Both the position numbers and the translations under genes were made by a program. Under the pieces are notes generated by a model. That model was not told where the DNA came from, made no database searches, and saw nothing but the letters and a program-made list of their open reading frames with translations. From positions 132,621,001-132,685,000 of the forward strand of contig JASDFA010000010.1 in NCBI GenBank assembly GCA_035772735.1: a stretch of DNA of 64,000 nucleotides, in the 5' to 3' direction. Each line of letters begins with the position of its first letter. Position 1 is the stretch's first letter. The stretch is from Datura wrightii. Taxonomy: Eukaryota; Streptophyta; Magnoliopsida; Solanales; Solanaceae. Below are positions 33,726 through 45,081 of the stretch, in pieces.

Positions 33726-35136
33726 TGTTCGGCTTGTGGGGATGCTACACGCAAGTGCACGTGGTCGAACAAGTAGTAAAGTGGCTTAAGTAAAGCCAAG
33801 TATCGATCCCACAGGGACTGAGCTATGGTACTAATTAACTTAAGTGTCAGTGAACTATATCTTTAAGAATGCAGACAACCAAATAAATAATATTTTGGGA
33901 GTTAAAGTTTACTAATTTATAAAAATCTAAGTTAAGATTATAATTTGAGTCTGAACAATAGTAATGAGAAAGCTGAGGTTAAAACGAACATGCAGGGAAG
34001 TAATTTATCAATATAATTCAGCTAATCTTTTCTTCGGTTGCTAGTCAAGAATTATTGCCCATGGATTGGATCTTTCGACTCCTATCCAATTTAAGAATCA
34101 TGAACCTTAATCTACATTTCTGTGATAAAAGAATTTCATGCTCTAGCCATACATAATCGATTCCTTAATTGACTAATAAGACTTTCAGATATATTTCTAT
34201 TCTGAATGTAAATCAATTCTCAATTTTCTAAACTAAGAAGAGATCATATCCTACCAATTCACATCTTTCCAATTTCTTTCCTTTTCAAAATCAAAATTGG
34301 ATTTTTAGATATACATTAACATTGTCCAAATATTAATGCAGTAAAAACAAGAATTAATAGAACAACCATTGAAGAAAAGATGAAAACTGAAATGATTAAC
34401 AATTACATTCCACTACAATTGTTCTTAACCTCAACAAGAAGTGAATTAGCCACTCATTTGTGGATTTAGCATCATCAAATAAGTAGAATTCATACAAACA
34501 ATTGAGATTAAAGAGAAAGAGATAAAGAAGAACCCTAGAATTTCCGTCCCCTCAACTGCCTGTCACCCACGTTCTTGCTCAACCAAGTCAGAATGTTTTA
34601 AATAAAACCTAAGCATGCTATTTATACTCCTGAGAATTTTTCCCGGAATAACAAGCAATGTGGCACGGAGTGTATCGCGGAGCACTCCCTCCGTGCCACG
34701 GAGGTATCGCGGACCCTCACTGGAAGTCGGCTCCCCAGGCAATTTCACCTCAATGTGGCACGGCTTGCATTGCGGAGCCTGGCCAACGTGACACGGTGCT
34801 ATCGTGCACCTTCACTGGAAATTGCTAAAATTATTTCATCCGAGGCAGAGTGCCTCCGCGATGGTAACGTGACATGACTCCATCGCGGAGCCTCTATTTT
34901 TGCTGCTCTCCCTTGTCATTTTTCACTCCTTGTTTCCAAGTTCATTCCCAATCTTCACCAACATGTATATTAGCTTCCAAAATTTCCTTTTACATGCAAA
35001 ACACACTAATCATGTTGGTTAGTATTAATTCACATTTTTACTAAGAATCACATGAGAATGTACACATAACAATCAATAAACAAGACAAAATGAAGCGTTT
35101 GAGTATCACTTGGGCATGCAATTCTTCCCAAGATCA
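33726..35136 (-). repeat. Element A 5' LTR (right copy)
   Basis: 1411 bp, same ends as the left LTR. GC-rich module at 34668-34890 and TATA (minus strand) at 34617-34630. Confidence 0.95.
34668..34890 (-). promoter_or_regulatory. U3 GC-rich inverted-repeat module, element A 5' LTR
   Basis: Same arrangement as 23468-23702, including the TGGCACGGAG / CTCCGTGCCA arms and the CCGAGGCAGAG...CTCCGCGATGG stretch shared with element H. Confidence 0.68.
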
Positions 35137-35141
35137 ACTAT
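35137..35141. repeat. TSD ACTAT, right copy, element A
   Basis: Matches 22531-22535. Confidence 0.95.
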
Positions 35142-35784
35142 GACTTTGTAAAAAACCCCTCAAAAATTCTGAAAATTTGTTAGAGCAGTCAAATGTAGTC
35201 AAATATTTGTTATTGTGAAAATATGCCTCATTTTTTGACTTTATGAATATTAGTGTGTACATCGTTGTGATGTAGCCATGTACTTATTTGAGAGTTGAAA
35301 ATGTAGTTGTTAGTATAGTTTTTGTGCCATGAGCGGAAAGGATCAGATTACTTGTTGATGTTGCTTACCTAATCTAGAACTTGCCCCCATTATTTTGTCA
35401 CTAAAATTTTAGGAGGTGTGAAAGTTGTAGACATGATCTTAGGCCTTGACTTGAGAGAAAACCTCTTTTGAAGCCTAAATAGCCTACCTATGTGTTGTAT
35501 GATCTTAGTTTTTCCATCTTGTGTCTCTTGATCCTTCCTTTTGCCACCACATTACAAGCCTTTAACCTTTCTTGAACCTTCTTTGAACCAATCCATCTCT
35601 TTAAGCACTTTGATGTATATGAGGCTTAATTACTAAGTTAAGGGTGGTACATGCTCTAGGAAATAAAAAAGAGTGTATGATGGTAGATACAAAGGGTTTC
35701 TTCCTTAGAATTATCAAAGTGATAAGGAGAAAGGAAGGATGAATAAATGATGAAAGAGAGGAAGATCCTAGGCCACCAAAAAAG
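35142..35784 (+). repeat. Element F 3' UTR tandem unit 4, right part
   Basis: Rest of the fourth unit, from ...GTAAAAAACCCCTCAAAA to CCTAGGCCACCAAA. It has no microsatellite: the sequence goes directly from ATCAAAGTGAT to AAGGAGAAAGGAAGG at about 35720. Confidence 0.85.
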
Positions 35785-36274
35785 GGGTAGACTGAGAAGC
35801 AAAGAAGAGGAAGAAAAAAAGGAGATATGTAGTGCTTGGGGAATTTCTAGTCACTTTCACCTAAATGATTGCCTCACCGAACCAAACCTGCAAAGCCCTT
35901 TGAGATCCACAACCTAAATTTCCTTGGACATTGGTGACTTACAGTAAGAGAAAAGCCTATGGCACGATGTTTGCAACACTTGGCGTTCTTTATGAGTGTG
36001 AGTAATTTTATTTTTATCATTTCTAGATTGTGGTACTTGTGCACATCGGTATTCTAGTAACAGTCAGTCATCATATGAGGCTTGAATTTTAGGAATCAAT
36101 TGCTTGATGGCTATGACATTCTTGTTTGGTCTTTTGAGGAGATAATTAGATTGATTGAAAGTCACATACTAATCTACTCGCAAATAAAATCAATCATAGT
36201 CACCGATATTTTGTTATTAGATCTGGATTGATAGTTTCTATTGCTTGAGGACAAATAAAAGCTTAATGAGGGAT
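35785..36274 (+). other. Element F spacer and polypurine tract before 3' LTR
   Basis: No ORF. It ends GCTTGAGGACAA...AATGAGGGAT (36264-36274), a purine-rich tract preceded by the TTGCTTGAGGACAA word common upstream of plant gypsy 3' LTRs. Confidence 0.55.
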
Positions 36275-37614
36275 TGGTAAGCCGTGAAATTATGGCTTAA
36301 TTTGTACCAAAAGCATAAAACTCTTAAGTCCTTAATGAACTTTCTAGACTGAGTTCTGATGATATTTTGATGATTTTTTAGGTGTGTGAACTCAAATGCT
36401 ATAATGAAGAAAAATTGGCGAAAGATGGAGAAGAAGAGAAAAATGTGTAGTTGAAGGCAATTAGCCCATGCGGTCCGCAAAATCAGACTGAGGTCCGCAA
36501 AATAGCCCCGAGAGCCAAAGTATAAAAAGATGCATTATATGGTACCATTCTATGATCGCATTCCAATTCTATGGTCCATAGATCAATCTACGACCAAAAG
36601 TGGAAAAAAATGTCAAAGGTCTATTCTGAGCAATCTACGGACTGCATTCCAAGAATGTGGTCCTATGCTGAAGTTGCAGAATTTGACAGAAGACCTAAGG
36701 CACAAATTGAAGACCCACTGTGAGGTCTTCTATTCGATAATGCATACTGCAGATCAATTCTGCGGTCCAATCTGCAACCGCATAGTGGAAATATGTTTCG
36801 ACAATTTTATATATCTTGTACTCCGACTTTTAAACCTATAAAAGACAATTTTATATTTTTTTTATGCATATCAGATATGACAATTAGATTTAAAATAGAA
36901 AAAAATTAGATAGAGAAAATGTGTTCACTCTTGTAAAGACAAGCACTTGCATTTATTGCAAAAAAAAATAAAAATCAAAGAAAACTTTCGACTATTTATT
37001 GGGTAAACTCTGTGTCTTCTCTCTTACTAAATGTGAATATTAATGTCGCTCTTTATCTATCTCTTCTTTAAGTTAATTATTGGTTGAATGAGTGGATAAA
37101 CCACACATCTAATATCGTGGTTCCTAATGTGGGGGTTATGTTATTGAGTCTTCTAGATGTAGTATTTTGCAAGTAGAATATTGCATGGTTACTATTTATC
37201 CTTTCACTCTTAAATGATTTTAGTGGTTGCAAATATCAAAGTATGCTTTTATTCTTAGCTTGCTTGACTTAAGAAGCTTAGATTAGGAAAAGAAATGAAT
37301 ATCGGGGATTTGAGGCTTTCAACCCTCATTTTATGACTTGGGCTGTTACAAGTATAGTCAACCTGTAATATTTAATGAGAGTTTTTTAGTAAATACTCAA
37401 GGGCCAAAATGACTTCGAGCAATAATCCTCTAATTGAGTCAAAATATTTTAGAGAAATTTAAGACTCATTATTTATGACCATGCATGCTACAAATGAAAT
37501 TTATAAGTTAAACCCAATGGCATTATTCCTCATTTGAAAGAATAACCTTAGCTAGTGTCTCTTATATAGTTGCAATTTGATAAAGATCGGTAGAAATCAT
37601 TAGTTCTAATATTA
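36275..37614 (+). repeat. Element F 3' LTR, partial
   Basis: Starts TGGTAAGCCGTGAAATTATGG after the polypurine tract. The U3 contains repeated GCGGTCCGCA-like words in both orientations (36469-36780) and a TATA box CCTATAAAAGAC at about 36835-36846. The right edge is set by the start of the next LTR (L) and is uncertain. Confidence 0.6.
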
Positions 37615-39379
37615 TGAAACGCCCCATGAATGAGTGCCGATGGGCTTAGTGAGAATATAAATTCTTCGGGCTAAATTTTTTGTTCTTATCTTGCCTGGAA
37701 GTGAAATAGTAAGGAATTAAAGTTGCTCGAGAAGAATTTGCCTGGAATGTCAAGCGACAGCAGGTCAGCTAGAGAGTCCTGTGTGCAGATGCACGTTGGT
37801 AGGGAGCCCCGCGCGTGCTAGCGCACAGGGCCACGTGGAGCATAGGCATCCCGGCGCACAGAGCTACGGGGCGCGCAGGCAGGTTGGCACAACGAGCGGC
37901 GCATCGCACCTATACCTCGGCGTGATAGGGTGCGCGTCGCGGAGCCCCTGCCACCGCCTCCCACCTATAAATATTCAAGTGTGTGCTTTGACTTTCATTT
38001 TTTAAACATTTCCCAAATAGATAGCAATGGCCATAGCGATGATTCTCCCTAGTTTCTCATTAATTAAAGGTAAATTAAGTTAGCAAATCTCGTCTAATTG
38101 CAAATTCTTCTTGGATAATGATTCCCAACCCAACGAAGAACATATCTACGGAGTTGAATCATTGAAATTGGCTCAGATTGATAGAGACCTACGGAGTAGA
38201 AGCTGTAGAAATCATCTCTATTCAAGTCTAGTACGTCTACAAGTGAAGTAAGTACTTCCATCCTTCTAATCTATAAGAATTTGTAAGATTCTGCCGAGAT
38301 GAACTTGTTATGACTTGTTATCATAATGTTTTGTGGTATGATATCATGGGCCTATTTCTTGAAAGCGAACAGCCTTGTTTCCTTGTCATATGAGCTAAGA
38401 TACAGAGGGGCTACAAGTTCTTAATCAAAGCAGGATTTCTTGAGCAGAGTTCGACAATTGAGGTATGTTAAGGCTAACCTCTTTCGGCAAGTTATTCTCT
38501 CCTTAGAGTTGATATGACGTTTACCTTTGTAGTAGCTTATGATTTTATATGTTGTGGTTAGCTGTTACAATGTGAATTGAGGTTGTAACATAGTATCCCT
38601 TGTCGAGAAAGATTACATTCAGTTTTGATTACCGCTAGAAGCGACATAGAGATTCCCTATACATTTATTTATCGTTTAGAGAGACTAGTAGTGTTTTTTT
38701 GCCATACTAAGGTTGTAGAAACTTGTGATTAGTTTTTGGACAGCATAGGGTGCAACTTGGCGATATAAATTTCTATTTGACGCCTATATACACAGTAAAG
38801 CTCGCCTACAGGCTGTTAGCGTACCCTGATACCAATAGGGATAGAACCTTGACAGTATAGCCCTACCGTCGAGTTGGTGGCACCAGGGTTGCCAAATGAA
38901 CTGGGTGATAGTTTTATAGGTGAATTTTCTGTGGCTAGTGACCTTATATCTTCTTACGACTCACAGTTTGTTGTATAGGTCGCTCAGCAAACCACAGTAG
39001 TCGTTAGTCATCTAATAGACTATATGATGCCCTATAGAATGATCTTGTCAGCTGCTAGATGCAGGGCCAATGCTTCTGGCTATTCATACAGATACCTACG
39101 TGCATGTTTCCTAGAAGGGCTAAGTTTAAGAATACCTGCATATGGGGCTATGAGTTGCTTATATGAGCTATATGCTATTTGGACAGAACAAATTGATGCC
39201 TATTGAACTAGAAACTTAGTATTACAGCCTTACCTTTGGGTTAATAATTGTTGTAGCTGCCTGTAAGGCTATTGTGGTTGACTGCTTAGCATTACATCTA
39301 GTTATTAGCAGCCCTGTAGCCATTCTAGGTGAGGGAACCATATAGTTGGTCACCTGTGACCATACTTTTGGCTTATAAA
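37615..39379 (+). repeat. Element L: LTR fragment
   Basis: Starts TGAAACGCCCCATGAATGAG. It has a GC-rich block (37780-37960) with many GCGC words and a TATA box CCTATAAATATTC at 37971-37983. A downstream stretch (about 38090-38480) is similar to 39740-40110 in the LTR of J, so L and J are related LTRs lying head to tail, not one long LTR. L stops where a second LTR start is seen at about 39380. Confidence 0.55.
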
Positions 39380-40921
39380 CATTACACCACATAAGTTCCT
39401 ATCATTTAATGGATGCATACGTACGTATTTTGAGAGTTTGGAGTATGACACATGCTAGAAAAGGCCTGGGGGATGAGTATACGAACACGCCATCAAGCGA
39501 GAAGGAGGCCGGGGTCAGAGGCCAGGCACTCCGCCGCGCTGCCAGGCCGGTGCATCGAGCACCTGGCCTGGCGCTATGGCCAGTGCCCCCTAGCCGACTA
39601 CCTCAATTATATATATGTTGCAAGTCCAAGTTTAAATCATAAAAATATTTCCTAAAGAACAGACTTTGCCCCTAAGGTATTCCCTCTTGACTTTTCACCA
39701 GTTTCTAGCAAAATTATGCCACTAAACTCCATCCAAATGCAAATTCATCTTGGATAACGAGTTCTAGGTCTACGAGAAACGTCCCTACGGAGTTATTTCT
39801 TGAAAATTTGCTCAAAGTACTAGAACCCCGCCTAGTAAAAGTTGTAGAAGTCACTTCTAATTGAGTCCTAAGCGGCTACATGTTATAGGTAAGCATTTCG
39901 ATCTTCTAAACTCTTGGGAATTCGTGAGTTTTTGGTCGATTTAAATGGAGTTGAATTATAGTTATTGTTATCAGAAGATATCATTGTTTGTCAAGTTCTA
40001 GTGTTGAAATCTCTCAACATAGAATCTAATATTGTGTGGAATTGCCAGCTACAGGTTGGAGCTAATTGGAAAAGCGAGAATTGGCATTCGAGGTATGTTA
40101 AGTCTATTCCTTCGACAAGTTACTTCTGTTGTAACATTAATACAACTATCTCTTCCGTAGTGACTTAAGAACTCGAATGTTGTAGCTAGTTGTTACGAAT
40201 AGACTTGAGATTGTAGTGTAGCATCCATGGTATGGGTAGGTCATATTTCATACAACCCCTCGCTGTAAATAGATGAGGAGCTGCTAATCATACAAACTGC
40301 TTATGGAGCTATGATGGTGCTTATGCCTACGGGGCTATAGATTGCGTATGGAGCCAGATGTTGCTATTACTCACACGAACTACAGAATTGCTTCTGGAGC
40401 CATTGTATTTCTTATGAGCTACTGAATTGCTTACGGAGCTATTAAGTGTCTGAAGGGACTAAAGTAAAGCCTTTAGGGCCATGTTGGAATCTTCTATGAA
40501 ATCCTTCTATGCTAAAGATGATACTACCGACCCTTCCGAGGGCCTGGTGTGTCTGAGACATACTTGCAGTCTCTTATGGAGACTCAGGGGTACCAGTAGG
40601 GGTATATAGACTGTTTGGCACTTGTCAGGGCTTATAGGGGCCCAAGTAGGTTATTCTATGTTGATTGCACCTTCCAAGCTTATGGGGGTCTGGCTGGGTT
40701 CTTGTTTGTATGTATACTTGCTAGTTAGGTTTCAAATTGTGAGGCTATTTAGGCTGAACTCTTATCCTCCTTATTGATTACTTTAAGTTCTTCTATTGTC
40801 TTTATTTAGCTTTCATTACTGTCTTACATATTCGGTACATATTGTACTGACGCCCAATTATGGGGCGCTGCATACTTGCCTACAGGTGCGGATAGATGTT
40901 GTTCGGGACCTTCTTAGTTGT
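39380..40921 (+). repeat. Element J 5' LTR, left part
   Basis: The start ATTACACCACATAAGTTCC aligns with the TGTTACACCCC start of H, and CATGCTAGAAAAGGCCTGGG aligns with the following H sequence. GC-rich block 39500-39600, TATA-like TTATATATATG at 39606-39616. It ends at the GTTGT target of G. Confidence 0.6.
40917..40921. repeat. TSD GTTGT, left copy, element G
   Basis: Same five bases at 59182-59186. Confidence 0.93.
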
Positions 40922-42504
40922 TGATCACGGGCAAAATAGCATGCCCGAGATACGCTTTATACCTTAATGTAGTCTTGTTTATCTAAGTTATTTTACATAC
41001 TTTCATGTGATTTTATATAAATGTGAATATATGTGCTAACCAACATGATTAGTCCTTGTTTTGTAGGTTAATAATTCATTTGAGGAACTAATTCACAAGT
41101 TGATGAATAGCAAGGAATGGAGTGGAAGCAAGTGGCGAAAGTCGGCAAGGAGCATGCCTTGGCAAGGCTGGCCGCGCCAGGCAGTGTGCCACGCTGTACA
41201 TGTGCCGCGCCCAGCGCCGTGCCACGCCCTTGCCAAGCGCACGAGAAAAGGCAACAAACGGCAGCAGCAGGCAGTAAACTAGCGCGCCAGCGCCGTGCCA
41301 CGCTAGGACAGCTACGCGACAGCAGCATGTCAACGCGCTGCATGAGCAGCGTGCCACGTTGGCCAGTGCGGTGACCCTCGGCAACTTGGTTTCCAGAGGC
41401 ACTTTCCAGAGAGCTTTCACATTGCCTCCGTGTCACAGAGTCATTGCTCCGCGATACACTCCATGACACGGAGCCGTTCCATTATAGGCTAAATTATGCA
41501 CGTTTTCTATTTACTATAAATTGAACCCTTAGCTCCTAAAATCATTTGGTCACGATTTTATTCTGAAAAACCACCTAGGAGTGAAGGGAGTAGTGGGAGA
41601 ACTCATCTAGGGTTTATCAAATTCCCTTCTCATCTACCAAATTCATGTAAGTATGTTAGTTTAGTATTAGTTAATTGTAGTTTTATGAACATGAATGGCA
41701 AGAACCCTTCCTCTAGGGTTGAAGCCATGAATTATGATTGTGCTTTTATGAAATTGTTTTGGAATTAAGTTATTGATTGTTGTTTTCGTCTTGCATTCTG
41801 GATTGTTGGTTGTTTTTATGATTGATCACCATGAAAGCATATTTGTTAGCTTGAGTAATAGCTTGAGAAAGCATTACCTAGGTCAGAACATGAGAATGTA
41901 AGGAGCATGTTTGTCTCTAGGGAGAGATATTGTGTCAAGATAGAAATATACCTCACACCTTGCTTGGTTGACTCACAGGGGTTATGAAAGACCAACTTGG
42001 GATGTCACATCACCACTCGAAGAAGTAGTTGTGAGGCTAAGTTGAGTTAAATGGTTAGACGTACGAAAGTCCCTAATCGTTTCCCCGTAAACCACAACAT
42101 AATTGATTGCCCGCGACTAGAAAATTAAACTCCTCGCTCACAATGATGCAGTGAGGCTAGATTGCCGTGTTTAGAGGCTCGAAAGACCATAAACATGCAA
42201 TTCTAATTATGTGAAATAACAATTGATAATTCCATGCTTAACCCATTGCAAATCGTACTACCGCATGATTAATTGGTTTTAACTCTATGTTGCTCCTAGA
42301 GTAATTTCAGAATATTTCGTTGACCCAAACTTAGACTTAATTAATCTCAATCGAAAATATCTATAACCAACACTTGAGGTATTTAAGATCACAATAGAAA
42401 TGGATAGTTAGAGGAATGGGTCCAGTCCCTGTGGGTTCGACAATCCGGTTCTTAAAAAGAGCCACTATATTACTTGCACGACCCGTACACTTGCGGGCAC
42501 GTCA
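40922..42504 (+). repeat. Element G 5' LTR
   Basis: TGATCACGGGC ... GGCACGTCA, 1583 bp. GC-rich module 41150-41475, TATA box CTATAAATTG at 41514-41523. R/U5 ends with CACTTGCGGGCACGTCA. Confidence 0.95.
41150..41475 (+). promoter_or_regulatory. U3 GC-rich inverted-repeat module, element G 5' LTR
   Basis: Perfect 10-bp inverted repeat CTCCGTGTCA (41426-41435) / TGACACGGAG (41464-41473) about 40 bp ahead of the TATA box. Upstream lies a run of GCGCCAGCxCCGTGCCACGC-like words. Short overlapping ORFs here are composition artefacts. Confidence 0.65.
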
Positions 42505-42510
42505 AGTTTT

Positions 42511-42528
42511 TGGCACCGTTGCCGGGGA
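42511..42528 (+). promoter_or_regulatory. Element G primer-binding site
   Basis: TGGCACCGTTGCCGGGGA, 6 nt after the LTR end. Confidence 0.92.
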
Positions 42529-42597
42529 CTCGGTGAAGTTTTTGTGTGATTTTTGAATTTCCTTAAGTGTTGAGAAACTTGGTCTTAGTGTGCTTAA

Positions 42598-45081
42598 TTG
42601 CAGGTGACAGGTTGTCCTGCCGAGCTGGCTAGAAATAGAGAGCTTGTGGAACCGTTGCTGGAACCTGAACGTCAAATCCATTTGCAAAGGAGAGTAGCTC
42701 TAGAGAAAAAGCTGAAGAGACTTCAAGAAAAGGTGCAACAACAACCACCCGCAGGACAAGCACAATTGTCATCCGAAGCAATGGAAGCAAGACCAGTTCG
42801 CGAAGTGGCAATCCCACTAGCGATGAATGTGACCTCTAGCATCCGTAAACCGGAACCTGGAGGGCACTTTGAGCTTAAACAGAACATGGTGCAGTTGTTA
42901 CATTCTAGTGGTCAATTCACTGGGATGGCACATGAGGACCCGCAGCAGCACCTACAGAACGTTTTAGAGATTAGTGACACGTTTGTCCCCACCAGCGTGT
43001 CCACAGATTATGTCCGAATGACCCTCTTCCCATTTTCACTATTGGGAGAGGCGAAAAAGTGGTTGAAGGCTGAGCCACCGAACTCCATAACTTCATGGAA
43101 TGACTTGGCTAAGAAGTTCCTTATCAGATTCTTCCCTTCAGGCAAAACTGCAAGGTTGAGAAGTGAAATACTCAGTTTCAAGCAGAGGCCTGATGAGAAC
43201 TTATATATGGCTTGGGAAAGATTCAAGTCATTGTTAAGAGATTGCCCCCATCACCAGCAATCAAATGAAGTGCTGGCTCATACCTTTGTAGAAAGTCTAG
43301 ACCCACACACAAAAATATTACTAGACTCTGCATCGGGTGGGCAAGCCTTGGATAAGACATATGATGAGTTGTACACTTTGTTGAATAGAATTGCACAAGG
43401 AAATCCAGAGTGGCACAGCGAGTCATCTAGAAGGGCAGAAAACAGATCAGGGTTGATAGACGTAGATGGTTTGAATGCTTTGGTAGCACAGTTAGCTTCG
43501 TTCCAGCATCAAATGATGACTCAGTTCAATAAACTGAGTATGAACCAACGCCAGGGCCAGGTTAATGCAGTTCAGCAAGCTCCGAGTTGGTGTGAAATTT
43601 GTGGTAATAATGGGCACCATGCAGAATATTGTGGAGCCAATCCGTAGTCAGTCAATTTTGTTAGTAATGTGCAGCGCAACAATCAGAATTTTGAAACCAG
43701 TTACAACAGAAATTGGCAGGGCCACCCGAATTTTTCTTGGGGTGGAAACCAAAAGCAGAATTTTATGCAACCTCAACAACAGCAGTATCAATAGAATAGG
43801 CAGAATGATGGGCAATTGAGTAGAAGCATTGAGGAAACACTGTAGAAAATCATGGAGACCCAGACTCAATTAATGGAAAATCAGGCGAGGATGGCAACAG
43901 ACTTAATGAATCAGCAAGTAGCCACCTGAAATCTTGAAAAACAAGTGGGTCAGATAGCAGCTGCTCAAAACATGAGATCGCAGGGGGGATTACCAAGAGA
44001 CACAGATCCTAACCCCCGGTAGATCAATGCCATCAGTCTGAGAAGCGGTAAGCAATTAGCTGATGCAGTGTCAGAAGAGCTGAGCAAGGAGGTGCAGCCG
44101 GAGTTGGTTAGACCAGGACCATCCATCAACATGGGAGATAATCAGAGTGCTGGGAAACAAAATGCACAACTTCCATTGCAGCCAGCACAAAGACCACCAC
44201 CACCATTCCCTCAGAAATTCAGAAAGAGCAAGGAGGAGGAATGCTTCAAAAAGTTCTTTGAGAGCTTCAAAGAACTTCACATAAATTTGCCTCTTCTTGA
44301 TGTTTTGCAGGGAATGCCCAAGTATGCTAAATACTTGAAGGACGTGATGGCGAACAAAGTGAGATTGGTGGATGTCCAGACTGTAGCACTGACTGAGGAG
44401 TGCAGTCACAGGGTATTGAGCAAAATGCCAAAGAAACTCAAAGACCCAAGGAGTTTTACCCTCCCCATACAAATTGGTAAAGCTGAGGTGCTACGAGCTT
44501 TGTGTGACTTAGGGGCAGCAGTCAATCTAATTCCCCTATCCTTATTCAACACCTTGGGGTTGGGACAACCGAGGCCAACAAGGTTGATGCTGCAGCTGGC
44601 TGACAAGTCGCGAGTGACACCTGATGGAATAATAGAGGACCTTCTCATCAAAGTAGGTAAGTTCATTATACCTGCTGATTTTATTGTCTTGGATTTTCAG
44701 GTTGATGACCAGGTACCCCTGATCTTGGGACGGCCATTCTTGGCCACTGGAGGAGCGGTGATTGATTTAAAAGCAGGGACCCTGAAAATGAGGGTCGAGG
44801 ATGAAGAAGAAATCTTCTGCGTTTACCAAGAAATGAACCCATTTGCACACTATAGAAACCTTTGTCAGGTTAGTGCGTTGGCAGAGGATAAGTGTGGGGT
44901 GGAGGATTCCATAGGTGCAGGGCCAAAGGAAATTACAAGTGTTCAGCCCGAGTCTGATAAAGGGCTTCAAATTGAGAGGAAGTTGGAGAAAGAGAGGAAC
45001 AGAGTGGAGGCTGTTTCCTCTAAACAGCAAAAGAAAAGGAGATGGTTCTCGAAAGAGAACCCAGGTATGAGGATGTCCTGA
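42598..45081 (+). pseudogene. Element G Gag-protease polyprotein
   Basis: One reading frame of 828 codons with no frameshift. Capsid: VREVAIPLAMNVTSSIRKPE, FELKQNMVQLLHSSGQFTGM, FFPSGKTARLRSEILSFKQR, WERFKSLLRDCPHHQQSNEV. One CCHC knuckle CEICGNNGHHAEYC (43592-43633), a Gln-rich linker, FPQKFRKSKEEECFKKFFES / LQGMPKYAKYLKDVMANKVR, then protease with catalytic-site Asp codon 44506-44508 (DLGAAVNLIP) and VPLILGRPFLATGGAVIDL. Five in-frame stops at 43645, 43792, 43843, 43927 and 44020, each explicable by C-to-T in a CAG or CGA codon. The frame ends where pol should start. Confidence 0.92.

Larger units (their letters stand above)
22536..35136 (-). mobile_element. Element A: full-length Athila-like Ty3/gypsy retrotransposon
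   Basis: 12.6 kb, minus strand, TSD ACTAT, two LTRs of equal length (1411 bp) that differ at only a few per cent of bases by eye. In element order: 5' LTR, primer site of TGGCxCCGTTGC type, gag with one CCHC knuckle, protease, RT (FMDD), RNase H, integrase without chromodomain, a post-pol ORF with its own upstream block, a long 3' UTR, polypurine tract, 3' LTR. Integrase without chromodomain plus a post-pol ORF fits the Athila lineage. Coding frames have about nine in-frame stops and one frameshift, so it is structurally complete but not functional as read. Confidence 0.95.
16719..37614 (+). mobile_element. Element F: Athila/Tat-like LTR retrotransposon, 3' half, with nested inserts
   Basis: Plus strand, left part cut by C. 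Visible order: post-pol ORF, 3' UTR with four ~0.78-kb tandem units, polypurine tract, 3' LTR start at 36275. It is interrupted by the solo LTR B and by element A. Both interruptions are flanked by exact TSDs, and the F sequence joins smoothly across them. Tandem repeats between pol and the 3' LTR are known for Tat/Ogre-type elements (hypervariable 3' UTR); assignment to that group is inference, because gag and pol are not in view. Confidence 0.7.

Noticed and set aside
36530..36841. 103-residue ORF in the LTR of F
   Set aside because: Lies across the U3 GCGGTCCGCA repeats and the TATA box; no recognisable domain.
37615..40921. A single 3.3-kb LTR for J
   Set aside because: Two TATA-plus-GC-block sets and an internal similarity (38090-38480 with 39740-40110), with a second LTR-like start at about 39380, fit two nested related LTRs better.
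41068..41469. Overlapping GC-rich ORFs of 85-133 residues on both strands in the LTR of G, repeated at 47229-47609
   Set aside because: They lie in the U3 GC-rich module, are duplicated only because the LTR is duplicated, have no known domain, and open frames on both strands come from low stop-codon density.
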